DNA of 35,472 bases from Aurantiacibacter xanthus (lineage in GTDB: Bacteria; Pseudomonadota; Alphaproteobacteria; Sphingomonadales; Sphingomonadaceae), in the NCBI RefSeq assembly GCF_003584015.1, contig NZ_QXFM01000089.1, positions 1 through 35,472 of the forward strand, read 5' to 3'. A model generated the notes under the pieces. It searched no databases, was not told the origin of the DNA, and was given only the letters and a program-made list of their open reading frames with translations. Shown here one piece after another: positions 9,680 to 17,956 of this stretch. A program made the position numbers and the translations under genes. The stretch's first letter is position 1. Each line of letters begins with the position of its first letter.

Positions 9680-11070
9680 TGCGCGGCCTCTTGGTTGACG
9701 CGGGTGAGAGTGAGTTCGGCGGTGGTGCCGCGCTTCAGCCGCAGGCGATCGGGATTGTCGGTCGGCGTGATGGACATGGTCTCGTGGTGAAACCCGCCAT
9801 CGTCGTCGGCCTCGTAATGCTGGACCACCGGCGCGGCGATAAAGGGCGAGGTCACCTCCACCGCGATGCCGTCATCCGACGGCGTCAGGCGGAAGTAGGC
9901 GTTCAACTCGGAGGAATGGAACAGGCCCTCAGGGCTGCTCAGCGGCATACCCGGATAGCGCACATCGCTTGCCGCCATCACCGCTTTCAGTCGGTCGGTG
10001 GCCTTCCAGTCGCCCCGGTTGCAGAGCACGGCAAAGGCGCTGTGCTGGTCGGGCAGGCGCAGATAGGCATGCTTGAACGCCTCGGCCGAGCCAGTGTGGA
10101 CCACCACCGCCTGCCCACCCTTTTCGCCAAGGTGCAGGCCGCCGCCATAGGCAAGGCCGCCGCCATCGTCGATCAGCGAGCCATCGGTGTAACGGCCCGG
10201 CGCGAGCATGATTTGCGTCACCTCCGGGGTCCAGACCCTGTGGCCCTGCTCGATATCGTATTCGTAGCGGGCCAGGTCGTTCATCGACAGCATCAGCCCG
10301 CCCGATCCGCTGAAGCGCGGGAAGCTGTCACGCAGGGCAAAGCCATCGCCCTCGGGCACATAGCCATGGGCGAAGGTGCCGGCGGCAGGGCTGTTGTCGT
10401 TGAGGAAGAAGCTGCGTTCCATCCCCAGCGGGGCGAAAATCGCGCGCCGGGCGTAGTCGGCAAAGGCCTCGCCCACGACGCGTTCGACGATCTCGGCCAG
10501 CAGCAGATAGCCGCCATTCGAATAGCTGTAGCGCGTGCCGGGCGTGAACTGCGTGTGCTGTTGGCGGAACAGCAGGTCTAGCGCATCGTCCTTCGAGGCC
10601 GTTCCGACATCGCTGACGCCTGCCATGCGCAGCAGGCCCAGCGAATCGCGAATGCCCGAGGTATGATGCATCAGCATGCCGACCGTGATCGGCGCATCGT
10701 AAACCGGGAGTTCGGGCAGGTACTGGCGCACATCGTCGTCCAGTGCCAACTTCCCCTGCGCAATCAGCGTGGCCGCCGCCAGCGCGGTGAACTGCTTGGA
10801 CACTGAGGCGGCATAAAACAGGCTGTCGCCATCGAGCGGGCGTTGGTCGGCAAGATCGGCATAGCCCTGCGCCACCAGCCCGACCGGCTGCCCCTGCGCG
10901 AACGTGCTAGCCACGCAACCGGGCGCCAGAGCATGGGCAGGATCGCTCAGCGCCGCGCGCATGGCTGCTTCCGGGGCTTGCGCGCCAGCAGGAGCCGCCA
11001 GCACGCCCAGAGCGGCTGCCGTGAGCAAACAGAGCCTTGATGCGGGCTGTGTTTGGGTAGGCGCTACCAA
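9676..11070 (-). CDS. Secreted serine hydrolase, class C beta-lactamase/D-peptidase family
   Basis: From a TTG start the protein has 464 residues, with a signal peptide ending near AGAQA (about 32). Active-site motifs are SxxK (Ser89-Val-Ser-Lys92), YSN (Tyr183-Ser-Asn185) and HTG (His325-Thr-Gly327, in place of KTG), so the catalytic set of penicillin-binding-protein-like hydrolases is complete. A C-terminal beta domain (about 365-464) follows. This family includes D-aminopeptidases, DD-peptidases, esterases and AmpC; HTG and the neighbouring genes favour a D-peptidase or esterase over a drug-destroying enzyme. Start: TTG 11070 has AGAGGAG eight bases upstream and gives a clean signal peptide. 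An in-frame ATG at 11136 would add 22 residues and leave the ribosome site inside the gene. First gene of the hydrolase-deacylase-dadA-ridA unit. Confidence 0.85.
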   Translation of the reverse strand: MVAPTQTQPASRLCLLTAAALGVLAAPAGAQAPEAAMRAALSDPAHALAPGCVASTFAQGQPVGLVAQGYADLADQRPLDGDSLFYAASVSKQFTALAAATLIAQGKLALDDDVRQYLPELPVYDAPITVGMLMHHTSGIRDSLGLLRMAGVSDVGTASKDDALDLLFRQQHTQFTPGTRYSYSNGGYLLLAEIVERVVGEAFADYARRAIFAPLGMERSFFLNDNSPAAGTFAHGYVPEGDGFALRDSFPRFSGSGGLMLSMNDLARYEYDIEQGHRVWTPEVTQIMLAPGRYTDGSLIDDGGGLAYGGGLHLGEKGGQAVVVHTGSAEAFKHAYLRLPDQHSAFAVLCNRGDWKATDRLKAVMAASDVRYPGMPLSSPEGLFHSSELNAYFRLTPSDDGIAVEVTSPFIAAPVVQHYEADDDGGFHHETMSITPTDNPDRLRLKRGTTAELTLTRVNQEAAQ

Positions 11071-11162
11071 CTTGCGGTCTCCTCTAACTTGCTGCGGCGA
11101 TCTCGAACCCAAGGAGTGCAGGCGCAAAAACCGCATGACAATGTCAAGTCGTCACCCGAGTC

Positions 11163-11177
11163 ATAGCTCTGCGTTAT
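11163..11177. promoter_or_regulatory. Candidate LysR-type operator upstream of the serine hydrolase unit
   Basis: ATAGCTCTGCGTTAT (T11164, A11176: T-N11-A) matches 10 of 15 positions of the dyad at 12260-12274 and is also preceded by TC. It overlaps the stop codon of the LysR gene and ends 92 nt before the TTG start of the serine hydrolase. The spacing is like that of the other two boxes and supports the TTG start. The most degenerate of the three. Confidence 0.45.
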
Positions 11178-12094
11178 GGCGTCGTGGGCTGACCGGGTGT
11201 GCTCGGGCCGGAAAGCTCGCAGAGCGCCGCGCGCAGGTTTTCGATAAAGCGGTCGGCAAGGTCGGCGTTCGGGCTGTTCTCGAGCGTTGCCGCATAGATC
11301 GGCGCCTGCACGTTCGGCACCAGTTGGTAGTAGGACAGGTCGGGCGTGCCCAGGGCCGAAACCGTATATTCGTCGGCAACCGTGATCCCCATCCCTTCGC
11401 GCACCAGCGCCAGCGCGGCGTAATAGGTATGCGAGGTGACCACCTCGCGCGGGGCGACTTCGTAGCGGTTCAGCTCGTTCACGAAGGCATCGGCCAAGGG
11501 GCCGCTGTCGCGCACGCCGATGAAGTTGAGTTCATGCAGGGCCTCGATCGCGACGGGCTGGTCGGTGGGTCCGAAAGCATCGCGCGGGGTGACCAGCACT
11601 AGGCGTGGCCGCCCGAGTTCGGTCTGCGCGATCCCGGCATTGCGGTTCAGCCGAAAGCCCACCGCGACGTCGCAGGCGCGCTCGTGCAGGAAGCGGTCCA
11701 TCTCGCGGCTGTGCAGCGTGGTGATCTCGGAGGAGATCTCGGCATTGCCTTCGCACAGCCGAGCGATAGCGCGCGGGGCCACCGCCAGCGCAATCGCGGG
11801 CAGCACGGCGACCCGCAAATGCCCGCCCTTGCGGCTCCCGATATTGTGCGCGGTGCGGCTCAGCTTGCTGAGGCTGGTGTAGACCTCGGCCACCTCGGCA
11901 AACAGCTCGTGGGCCTGCGGGGTGGCGACGAGCCTGCCCTTGGTCCGCTGGAAAAGCTCATAGCCAAGCTGGTCCTCGGCATGGCGCAGCACCTTGCTGA
12001 CCGATGGCTGCGAGACATTGAGCATGCGCGCCGCGCCGCTGATCGAGCCATGCTCGTAAACGGCGTGAAAGACTTCGATGTGCCGCAAACGCAT
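11174..12094 (-). CDS. LysR family transcriptional regulator
   Basis: The 306-residue protein has the LysR winged helix-turn-helix at 1-60 (MRLRHIEVFHAVYEHGSISG...LNVSQPSVSKVLRHAEDQLG), a linker helix and a two-lobed periplasmic-binding-protein-like effector domain (about 90-295). Start: ATG 12094 with GGAG six bases upstream gives the canonical N-terminus; the frame is open further upstream but that extension has no domain. It lies between the minus-strand hydrolase operon and the plus-strand TonB receptor, the usual place for a LysR protein that controls both sides. Three T-N11-A dyads in the locus are candidate sites. The inducer is unknown; a D-amino acid or peptide is a guess from the neighbours. 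Confidence 0.95.
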   Translation of the reverse strand: MRLRHIEVFHAVYEHGSISGAARMLNVSQPSVSKVLRHAEDQLGYELFQRTKGRLVATPQAHELFAEVAEVYTSLSKLSRTAHNIGSRKGGHLRVAVLPAIALAVAPRAIARLCEGNAEISSEITTLHSREMDRFLHERACDVAVGFRLNRNAGIAQTELGRPRLVLVTPRDAFGPTDQPVAIEALHELNFIGVRDSGPLADAFVNELNRYEVAPREVVTSHTYYAALALVREGMGITVADEYTVSALGTPDLSYYQLVPNVQAPIYAATLENSPNADLADRFIENLRAALCELSGPSTPGQPTTP

Positions 12095-12259
12095 ATTGGG
12101 CTCCGTGCCAGGTGCAACCGCAGGCAGCATAACCGAACGGCATGGAATTTGAACCGAGGATAGCGGCCCTGCTTCGCTGGCAGGGAGCGCGGACATCCAG
12201 TAAGCGCGCCAGTCTGGCAGAACTGGCGTCAGCTGAGGGGTCGCACCGAAGCTTGCATC

Positions 12260-12274
12260 ATAACGCATGGTTAT
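12260..12274. promoter_or_regulatory. Candidate LysR box (perfect dyad) in the lysR/TonB receptor divergent region
   Basis: ATAAC-GCATG-GTTAT is a perfect 5-5-5 inverted repeat with T-N11-A spacing (T12261, A12273), the standard LysR recognition form. It ends 89 nt before the TonB receptor ATG and begins 165 nt upstream of the LysR ATG. Similar sites lie at 11163-11177 and 6278-6292. Confidence 0.65.
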
Positions 12275-12363
12275 AGGTACGCGAACCAATATTGCTTCGC
12301 AGGCCTTTCCTTTGTCGCAAGACTGTCTCTCGGATCGACAAGGCTTCAAAAACGGAGAAAAAC

Positions 12364-15261
12364 ATGAGGTATTCGGGGCTCAATCGCGCCGCCATTGGCG
12401 AATCAGGCTTGAATTTGAAACGATTTCTGGTCGGTGGCACAGCTTTGGCGCTGTGCCTTGCGCCGTCCATTGCTCATGCGCAGGATGCCCCGGAAACCAG
12501 CGCCGCCGCCGCAGACGAAGCGTCTGACGGCCGCATCGTCGTCACCGGCTCGCGCATCGCCCGCACCGGCTTCGATAACCCGACCCCGACCACGGTTGTC
12601 ACCGCGGAGCAGATTTCGAACACCGGCCTCAACGATATCGGCGACGTGCTGATGCAGAGCCCGCAGATTTCGGTCGGTCTCGGCTCGGGCAACGATACCT
12701 TCCAGCGCGACATCGGCGCCAGCTTCATCAACCTGCGCGGCCTCGGCGAAAACCGCACGCTGGTGCTGGTTGACGGTCGCCGCCGGGTGTCCGGCTCGCG
12801 CGACGGGGCGCAGGTCGACGTTTCCGCTATTCCCACCTCGATGATCGAAAGCGTCGACATCATCACCGGCGGCGCCTCGGCGGTCTATGGTGCGGACGCC
12901 GTTTCGGGTGTGGTCAACATCCGCCTCAAGGAGGACATGGAAGGCCTGAACCTGTCGGGCCGCCTCGGCCTGTCCTCGCGCGGCGACGCGGGCACCTACC
13001 GGATGTCGGTCAGCGGTGGCGGCAAGTTCGATGACGGCCGCGGTTCGGCGCGGTTCGGCCTCACCTACAGCAAGAGCGACACGCTTCGCTATCGCGACCG
13101 CAGCTACACCTACGGTGCGGGCGAGCTGGACTTCGTGACCAACCCCGATAACACCGGCCCCAACGACGGCATTCCCGATCGTATCGTCATCAACAATCCG
13201 CGCACGATCAATACGCCTTACGAGCCGACCTTCGTGATCGGCGGGCAGCGCTATTTCTACGATCAGGGCCTGATCGCGCAGCCCGACGATGTTACCTGCT
13301 ACGGCACGAAATGCGTCGGCGGCGACTTCGGTTATGACAGCCGCGAGCGCAATCTGCGCAATCCGCGTGAGGCCATTTCCGCCATCGCCGGCCTGCAGTA
13401 CGAACTGACCAGCGGCATCACCGCCTTTACCGATTTCGAGTTCTCCTTCGCCGAGAGCGAAACCAACGGCCAGGGCTTCTTCGATTCCGCCCTGACCCTC
13501 CGCCGCGACAACCCCACGCTGCCCGATGAAGTCACCGCGCTGATGGACGCGAACAACCTGTCGTCGATCAAGGTCGGCTACGAAGGCGAGTACATCTTCG
13601 GCAACCGCGAGCACGGCAACCGCCGCACAACCTACACCATCGCGGGCGGCCTGCGCGGCGAACTGGGCAATTTCGACTGGACCGCTTTTGCGCAGTACGG
13701 TCGCCGCGACCAGCGCTACAAGCGCGGCAACTCGCGCATCGAGAGCCGGTTCTACGAGGCGGTCGATGCCGTGCGCGATCCGGTCTCGGGCGACATCGTG
13801 TGCCGCAGCGCCGCCGCGCGCGATGCCGGTTGCACGCCGATCAGCGTCTTCGGCGGCATGCTGAGCGATGAGCAGAAGGCCTATTTCGAGGCGACCTTCC
13901 AGCGCGATGTCACCAACGAGCAGTTCCTTGCCGGTTTCCAGGTCTCGGGCAGCCCGATCGAGCTTCCGGCAGGTCCGCTGGGCGTCGCGCTTGGTGCAGA
14001 GTACCGCAAGGACTCGCTGAAGAGCGTCGACGACGCGCTCGGCTCGCGCGGCCTGCTCTACCGCACCGACAACGGCGGCGGCGAAGTCGATGCCAGCAGC
14101 GATGTGTCCGAAGCCTTCGTCGAACTGGTGGTGCCGGTGCTCAAGGACAGCATCATCGGCAAGTCGCTGCAGTTCGAAGGCGCGGCGCGCTATTCGCACT
14201 ATGACACCGTGGGCGATACCTGGGCCTGGAAGCTGGGCGGCGAATGGGCGCCGATCGACGATCTGAGCTTCCGCGTCACCCGTTCGCGCAGCGTGCGCGC
14301 GCCGACCTTGGTCGAGTTCTTCGCGCCCGAGACGCTGGGCGTGCTGAACATCACCGCCGACCCCTGCGATGCGGCCGAGATCAACCTCAACCCCAACCGC
14401 GAGGCGAACTGCCGCGCGCTGGGTATCCCCGCGGGCTGGGTCGACCCGGCTGCGTCGCTGGCCCTGACCACGCGGCTGGGCGGCAACCCCGATCTGCAGG
14501 AAGAGACTTCGAACTCGTGGACCTTCGGCGTGGTCGCTTCGCCGTTCGAGGGCCTGCGGCTCTCGGCTGACTGGTGGACCATCAAGATCGACGACGCGAT
14601 CCAGACCCTCAGCGGCAACGACATCGTCGACAAGTGCGTGGATTCCGCATCGCTCGACAATCCGTTCTGCCCGCTGGTTACGCGCGGCAACTTCACCGGC
14701 ATCAGCGATCCCTATGTGATCTCGTCGATCGACCTGCGTCAGGTGAACATCGGTGCGCTGGAAGCGCGCGGTCTGGATATGGCGGCGAGCTATCGCACCT
14801 ATCTTGACCGGATTTCGGCCAACCTGCCGGGCCGCCTCGATGTGCGCCTGACCGCCACCTACCTCGACAAGCTGGAGGAGCTGGTCGACGTCACCGATCT
14901 CGACACGCTGCTCATCAGCGACGGCGAGTATGGCAATCCCACTTGGCGCGGCAATCTCAACCTCGACTATTCGCTGGGCGGTCTGCGGGCGAACTGGACG
15001 GTGCGTTATCTCGGCAACTCGAAGATCAACGTGCAGCGCAGCGACGAATACTATGGCGGTGTCACCGTTGACGAACGGTTCTATCACGACCTGTCGTTCT
15101 CCTACGACTTCAGCAGTGGGGAGACCGTGCAGTTCGGCGTGAACAACCTGTTCGACGAGCATCCGCCGCGCACTCCGTCGACCTATACCGGGGCCGGTGG
15201 CGCGTCGCTGTTCGATAATGTGGGCACGTTCTTCTATCTCGGGTTCAACAAGAGCTTCTGA
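12364..15261 (+). CDS. TonB-dependent receptor (sphingomonad peptide/nutrient type)
   Basis: The 965-residue outer-membrane protein has a signal peptide (cleavage after AHA, about 39), a TonB-box-like segment (IVVTGSRI, 58-65), a plug domain with NLRGLGENRTLVLVDGRR and GGASAVYGADAVSGVVNI, a long beta-barrel and a C-terminal Phe (FFYLGFNKSF) as expected for barrel assembly. Start: ATG 12364 with GGAG six bases upstream. This plug pattern is abundant in sphingomonads and xanthomonads and is not confined to siderophores. Its ligand is unknown; the peptidases and D-amino acid enzymes around it and the LysR box upstream suggest a peptide or modified amino acid. A hairpin separates it from the S9 peptidase. 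Confidence 0.93.
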   Translation: MRYSGLNRAAIGESGLNLKRFLVGGTALALCLAPSIAHAQDAPETSAAAADEASDGRIVVTGSRIARTGFDNPTPTTVVTAEQISNTGLNDIGDVLMQSPQISVGLGSGNDTFQRDIGASFINLRGLGENRTLVLVDGRRRVSGSRDGAQVDVSAIPTSMIESVDIITGGASAVYGADAVSGVVNIRLKEDMEGLNLSGRLGLSSRGDAGTYRMSVSGGGKFDDGRGSARFGLTYSKSDTLRYRDRSYTYGAGELDFVTNPDNTGPNDGIPDRIVINNPRTINTPYEPTFVIGGQRYFYDQGLIAQPDDVTCYGTKCVGGDFGYDSRERNLRNPREAISAIAGLQYELTSGITAFTDFEFSFAESETNGQGFFDSALTLRRDNPTLPDEVTALMDANNLSSIKVGYEGEYIFGNREHGNRRTTYTIAGGLRGELGNFDWTAFAQYGRRDQRYKRGNSRIESRFYEAVDAVRDPVSGDIVCRSAAARDAGCTPISVFGGMLSDEQKAYFEATFQRDVTNEQFLAGFQVSGSPIELPAGPLGVALGAEYRKDSLKSVDDALGSRGLLYRTDNGGGEVDASSDVSEAFVELVVPVLKDSIIGKSLQFEGAARYSHYDTVGDTWAWKLGGEWAPIDDLSFRVTRSRSVRAPTLVEFFAPETLGVLNITADPCDAAEINLNPNREANCRALGIPAGWVDPAASLALTTRLGGNPDLQEETSNSWTFGVVASPFEGLRLSADWWTIKIDDAIQTLSGNDIVDKCVDSASLDNPFCPLVTRGNFTGISDPYVISSIDLRQVNIGALEARGLDMAASYRTYLDRISANLPGRLDVRLTATYLDKLEELVDVTDLDTLLISDGEYGNPTWRGNLNLDYSLGGLRANWTVRYLGNSKINVQRSDEYYGGVTVDERFYHDLSFSYDFSSGETVQFGVNNLFDEHPPRTPSTYTGAGGASLFDNVGTFFYLGFNKSF

Positions 15262-15275
15262 TAGACTGACTGATG

Positions 15276-15306
15276 CGGCGGCCGGTCTTTTGCGGATCGG
15301 CCGCCG
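15276..15306 (+). terminator. GC-rich hairpin after the TonB receptor gene
   Basis: CGGCGGCCG (15276-15284) pairs perfectly with CGGCCGCCG (15298-15306) across a 13-base loop, with G-T pairs possible at both ends. It starts 14 nt after the receptor stop. Only a weak T-rich tail (GTGTTCT) follows, so it may be a partial terminator or an mRNA-stabilising hairpin that leaves some read-through into the S9 peptidase gene. Confidence 0.5.
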
Positions 15307-15367
15307 TGTTCTATGCTGATTTTGTGCCGCATGAGCGGCGATGCCATCTGGTTCGGAGCCACCGTTC

Positions 15368-17851
15368 ATGAAACTCACCCGCATTCTTGCGCTTGCTCTT
15401 GCCCTGAGCGGAGCGGTCCTGCCCAATGTCGCCACGGCGCAGGAGGGCTATCGCGAGCCTTCCGCCGAGGCCGCCGCCATTCTCGATATCCCCCCGCCGC
15501 CCGCCGCCAGCGCCAGCCCGGATGGCGACTGGATGGTGATTACAACGCTGCAGGGCATGCCGGGAATCGCCGAGCGCGCCGTGGACATGGTGCGGCTTGG
15601 CGGGGTGCGGGTGAATGTCGAGACCAACGGGCCTTACGATACCAATGTCTATGATCGGAACTCGTCCTACACCGGACGCGGCACCGGCTATCGCCTGATC
15701 AATCTGCGCACCGGCCAGGAGCGCGATCTCGCCGCGCCGGCAACGAACCTCGGACCGCCGATGTGGTCGCCCGACAGCAAGAGCTTTGCCTTCCTCCACA
15801 CCGCCGCGCAGGGCATCGAGCTGTGGCTCGCCAATACGGCGGACGGCACGGTGCGCAGGCTGACCGGTCCTTCGATCAATGTCGCCAGCAGCATTGCCAG
15901 CTCGTCGGACGCGCCGTGTGCGTGGATGAGCGACAGCCGCCGCATTCTGTGCCAGTTCGTGCCCTCGGGCCGTGGCCCAGCGCCGAAGCGCGGCGTGCCC
16001 ACGGGCCCGGCCGTGCAGCAGACCGATGGCGAGAAGGCCCCGGTCTGGACCTTCACCAACCTGCTCACCGACGAATTCGACGAGCGGCTGTTCGATTATT
16101 ACATGACCGCGCAGCCGATGCTGGTGGATGTGGCCAGTGGCGAGCTGACCCCGTTTGGCGAGCCCGGTATTTATGAAAGCCTGACCGCATCGGCAGACGG
16201 GCAGTATTTCCTCGCGACGCGGATTACCGGGCCCTACTCCTATCTCGTTCCGGCCAGCCGGTTCCCCAAGCAGGTCGATATTCTGGCGGCGGACGGCACG
16301 CTGGTGCGCGAGCTGGCCAGTGTGCCGCTCAACACTGCGGGCCCCGAAAGCATGGGCTGGGCACAACCGGGCGAGCGCTGGCATCAGTGGCGGCCTTCAT
16401 CGCCGGCCGCCATTGTCTATGTGGAGCCGCTCGACGAGGGCAACCCCTCGGTCGAGGCCCCCTATCGCGATCGCATGATGGTGCTCGAAGCGCCGTTCAC
16501 GGGTAAGCCGCGCGAAGTGCTGCGCACCGAGGATCGCCTCGTTCCGACGTCGCCGGATGGCGGTTCGCGCGGGCGGTTCGCCTTCACCGCGCAAGGCGAG
16601 GTGATGGCGGGACAGTTCCGCGGGGCCACCCGCGACACCCGCATGTGGCTGGCCGATGCCGGTTCGGTGGGCTCCGAAGCGCGGTTGCTGTGGTCGCACA
16701 ATTCGGACGACTGGTATGGCGATCCGGGCGAACCTGTCACGCTGGCGGGCGGCGCGCTGCTGCGGCAGGACGGCGACTGGATCTATCTGACGGGCGAGGG
16801 CGGTTCTCCCGAGGGCGACCACCCGTTCCTCGACCGGTTCAACCTCGCCACCGGGCAGACCGAACGGCTGTTCGCGACCGAGGGCGCAAGCTACGAGACG
16901 GTTGTCGCCGTGCTTGACGACGAGGCGAGCCGGATCGTCACCCGCTATGAAACGGGCACCACGCCTGCCAACTACCGCATGCTCGATCTTGCTGGCGGCT
17001 CGCAAATGGCGCTCACTCAGATCGCCCAGCCCGAACATGCGCTGAGCTGGTCAAGCAAGCGTCTGGTGAACTACACCCGCTCCGATGGCGTGCCGTTGAG
17101 CGGAACGCTTTACCTGCCGCCGAACTACCGCGAGGGCGACAAGGTGCCCGCCATCGTCTGGGCCTACCCGCGCGAATTCGCCAGCAAGCAGGGCGCGGGG
17201 CAGGTGCGCGGTTCGCCCTATCGCTACTCGGGCCGCTCGAACCGGGTGTCGAGCGACTATCTGCTGTTCCTCACCCAGGGCTATGCGGTGCTGGCCGATG
17301 CGGCGATGCCGATCGTCGGCGGACTCGAGGCGAACGACACCTATGTCGAGCAACTGGTGGCCAATGCGCAGGCGGCGGTTGATATGCTGGTCGATGCGGG
17401 CGTCACCGAACGCTCGACGGTGGGCATTGCCGGGCATAGCTACGGCGCCTTCATGACCGCGAACCTCTTGGCGCACAGCGACATTTTTGCTGCCGGTTAT
17501 GCGCTGAGCGGGGCCTATAATCGCACGCTGACCCCGTTCGGGTTCCAGCGCGAACGGCGCACCTACTGGGAGGTGCCCGAGGTCTACCATGCGATGTCGC
17601 CGTTCATGCATGCGCCCGACATCAACGAGCCGATCCTGCTGTTCCATGGCGAGATCGACAGCAACACCGGCACCTATCCGATCCAGTCGCAGCGCTTCTA
17701 TCACGCGCTGAAGGGCGTGGGGGCGACGGCCAAGCTGGAAATGATGCCCTATGAGGACCACGCCTATGTCGCCCGCGAAAGCCGCCTGCACACGCTGGCC
17801 GAGGCGTTCGACTGGTTCGACACCTATGTGAAGCACGCCGCCGAGCGATAG
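15368..17851 (+). CDS. Secreted S9 family peptidase, glutamyl-endopeptidase-like (S9D)
   Basis: The 827-residue protein has a signal peptide (MKLTRILALALALSGAV...ATAQ, cleavage near 25), an N-terminal beta-propeller-like part (about 50-560) and a C-terminal alpha/beta-hydrolase catalytic domain. Catalytic triad: Ser691 in AGHSYGAF, Asp764 in HGEIDSNTGTYPIQSQR, His798 in PYEDHAYVARE. The two last motifs are typical of the glutamyl endopeptidase branch known from chloroplast GEP, which cuts after Glu. It should act in the periplasm. Start: ATG 15368 with GGAG about ten bases upstream. It follows the TonB receptor by 106 nt on the same strand, which fits import followed by cleavage of peptides. 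Specificity for Glu is inference from the motifs and would fit the acidic-substrate symporter in the same locus. Confidence 0.9.
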   Translation: MKLTRILALALALSGAVLPNVATAQEGYREPSAEAAAILDIPPPPAASASPDGDWMVITTLQGMPGIAERAVDMVRLGGVRVNVETNGPYDTNVYDRNSSYTGRGTGYRLINLRTGQERDLAAPATNLGPPMWSPDSKSFAFLHTAAQGIELWLANTADGTVRRLTGPSINVASSIASSSDAPCAWMSDSRRILCQFVPSGRGPAPKRGVPTGPAVQQTDGEKAPVWTFTNLLTDEFDERLFDYYMTAQPMLVDVASGELTPFGEPGIYESLTASADGQYFLATRITGPYSYLVPASRFPKQVDILAADGTLVRELASVPLNTAGPESMGWAQPGERWHQWRPSSPAAIVYVEPLDEGNPSVEAPYRDRMMVLEAPFTGKPREVLRTEDRLVPTSPDGGSRGRFAFTAQGEVMAGQFRGATRDTRMWLADAGSVGSEARLLWSHNSDDWYGDPGEPVTLAGGALLRQDGDWIYLTGEGGSPEGDHPFLDRFNLATGQTERLFATEGASYETVVAVLDDEASRIVTRYETGTTPANYRMLDLAGGSQMALTQIAQPEHALSWSSKRLVNYTRSDGVPLSGTLYLPPNYREGDKVPAIVWAYPREFASKQGAGQVRGSPYRYSGRSNRVSSDYLLFLTQGYAVLADAAMPIVGGLEANDTYVEQLVANAQAAVDMLVDAGVTERSTVGIAGHSYGAFMTANLLAHSDIFAAGYALSGAYNRTLTPFGFQRERRTYWEVPEVYHAMSPFMHAPDINEPILLFHGEIDSNTGTYPIQSQRFYHALKGVGATAKLEMMPYEDHAYVARESRLHTLAEAFDWFDTYVKHAAER

Positions 17852-17862
17852 GCACAGCGCAT

Positions 17863-17909
17863 TCCCCATCGCCCACAGATGGCTTAAAAGCACACTTGGA
17901 CGATGGGGA
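17863..17909. other. Inverted repeat between convergent genes
   Basis: TCCCCATCG (17863-17871) and CGATGGGGA (17901-17909) are perfect complements flanking 29 bases, in the 105-bp gap between the converging S9 and hydrolase genes. The position suits a shared terminator, but the loop is long and there is no clear T-run. Confidence 0.3.
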
Positions 17910-17956
17910 TTTCGTGGAGTTTATTGCCGGATCGTCTGCCCGGACAGCGGCCTCGG

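Noticed and set aside
7961-9790. A 609-codon plus-strand open frame across the D-aminoacylase
   Set aside because: Shadow of the strong minus-strand gene; no domain and a start inside the neighbouring gene.
9676-11070. Beta-lactamase resistance gene
   Set aside because: The SxxK/YSN/HTG set is shared by D-peptidases and esterases; the overlap with a D-aminoacylase and the signal peptide point to peptide metabolism, and no AmpC-specific features are seen.
12403-15435. A 1010-codon open frame on the minus strand across the TonB receptor
   Set aside because: It is the antisense shadow of a GC-rich gene: repeated basic and Ala/Val/Gly residues, no domain, no ribosome site, and the opposite frame is a clear receptor.
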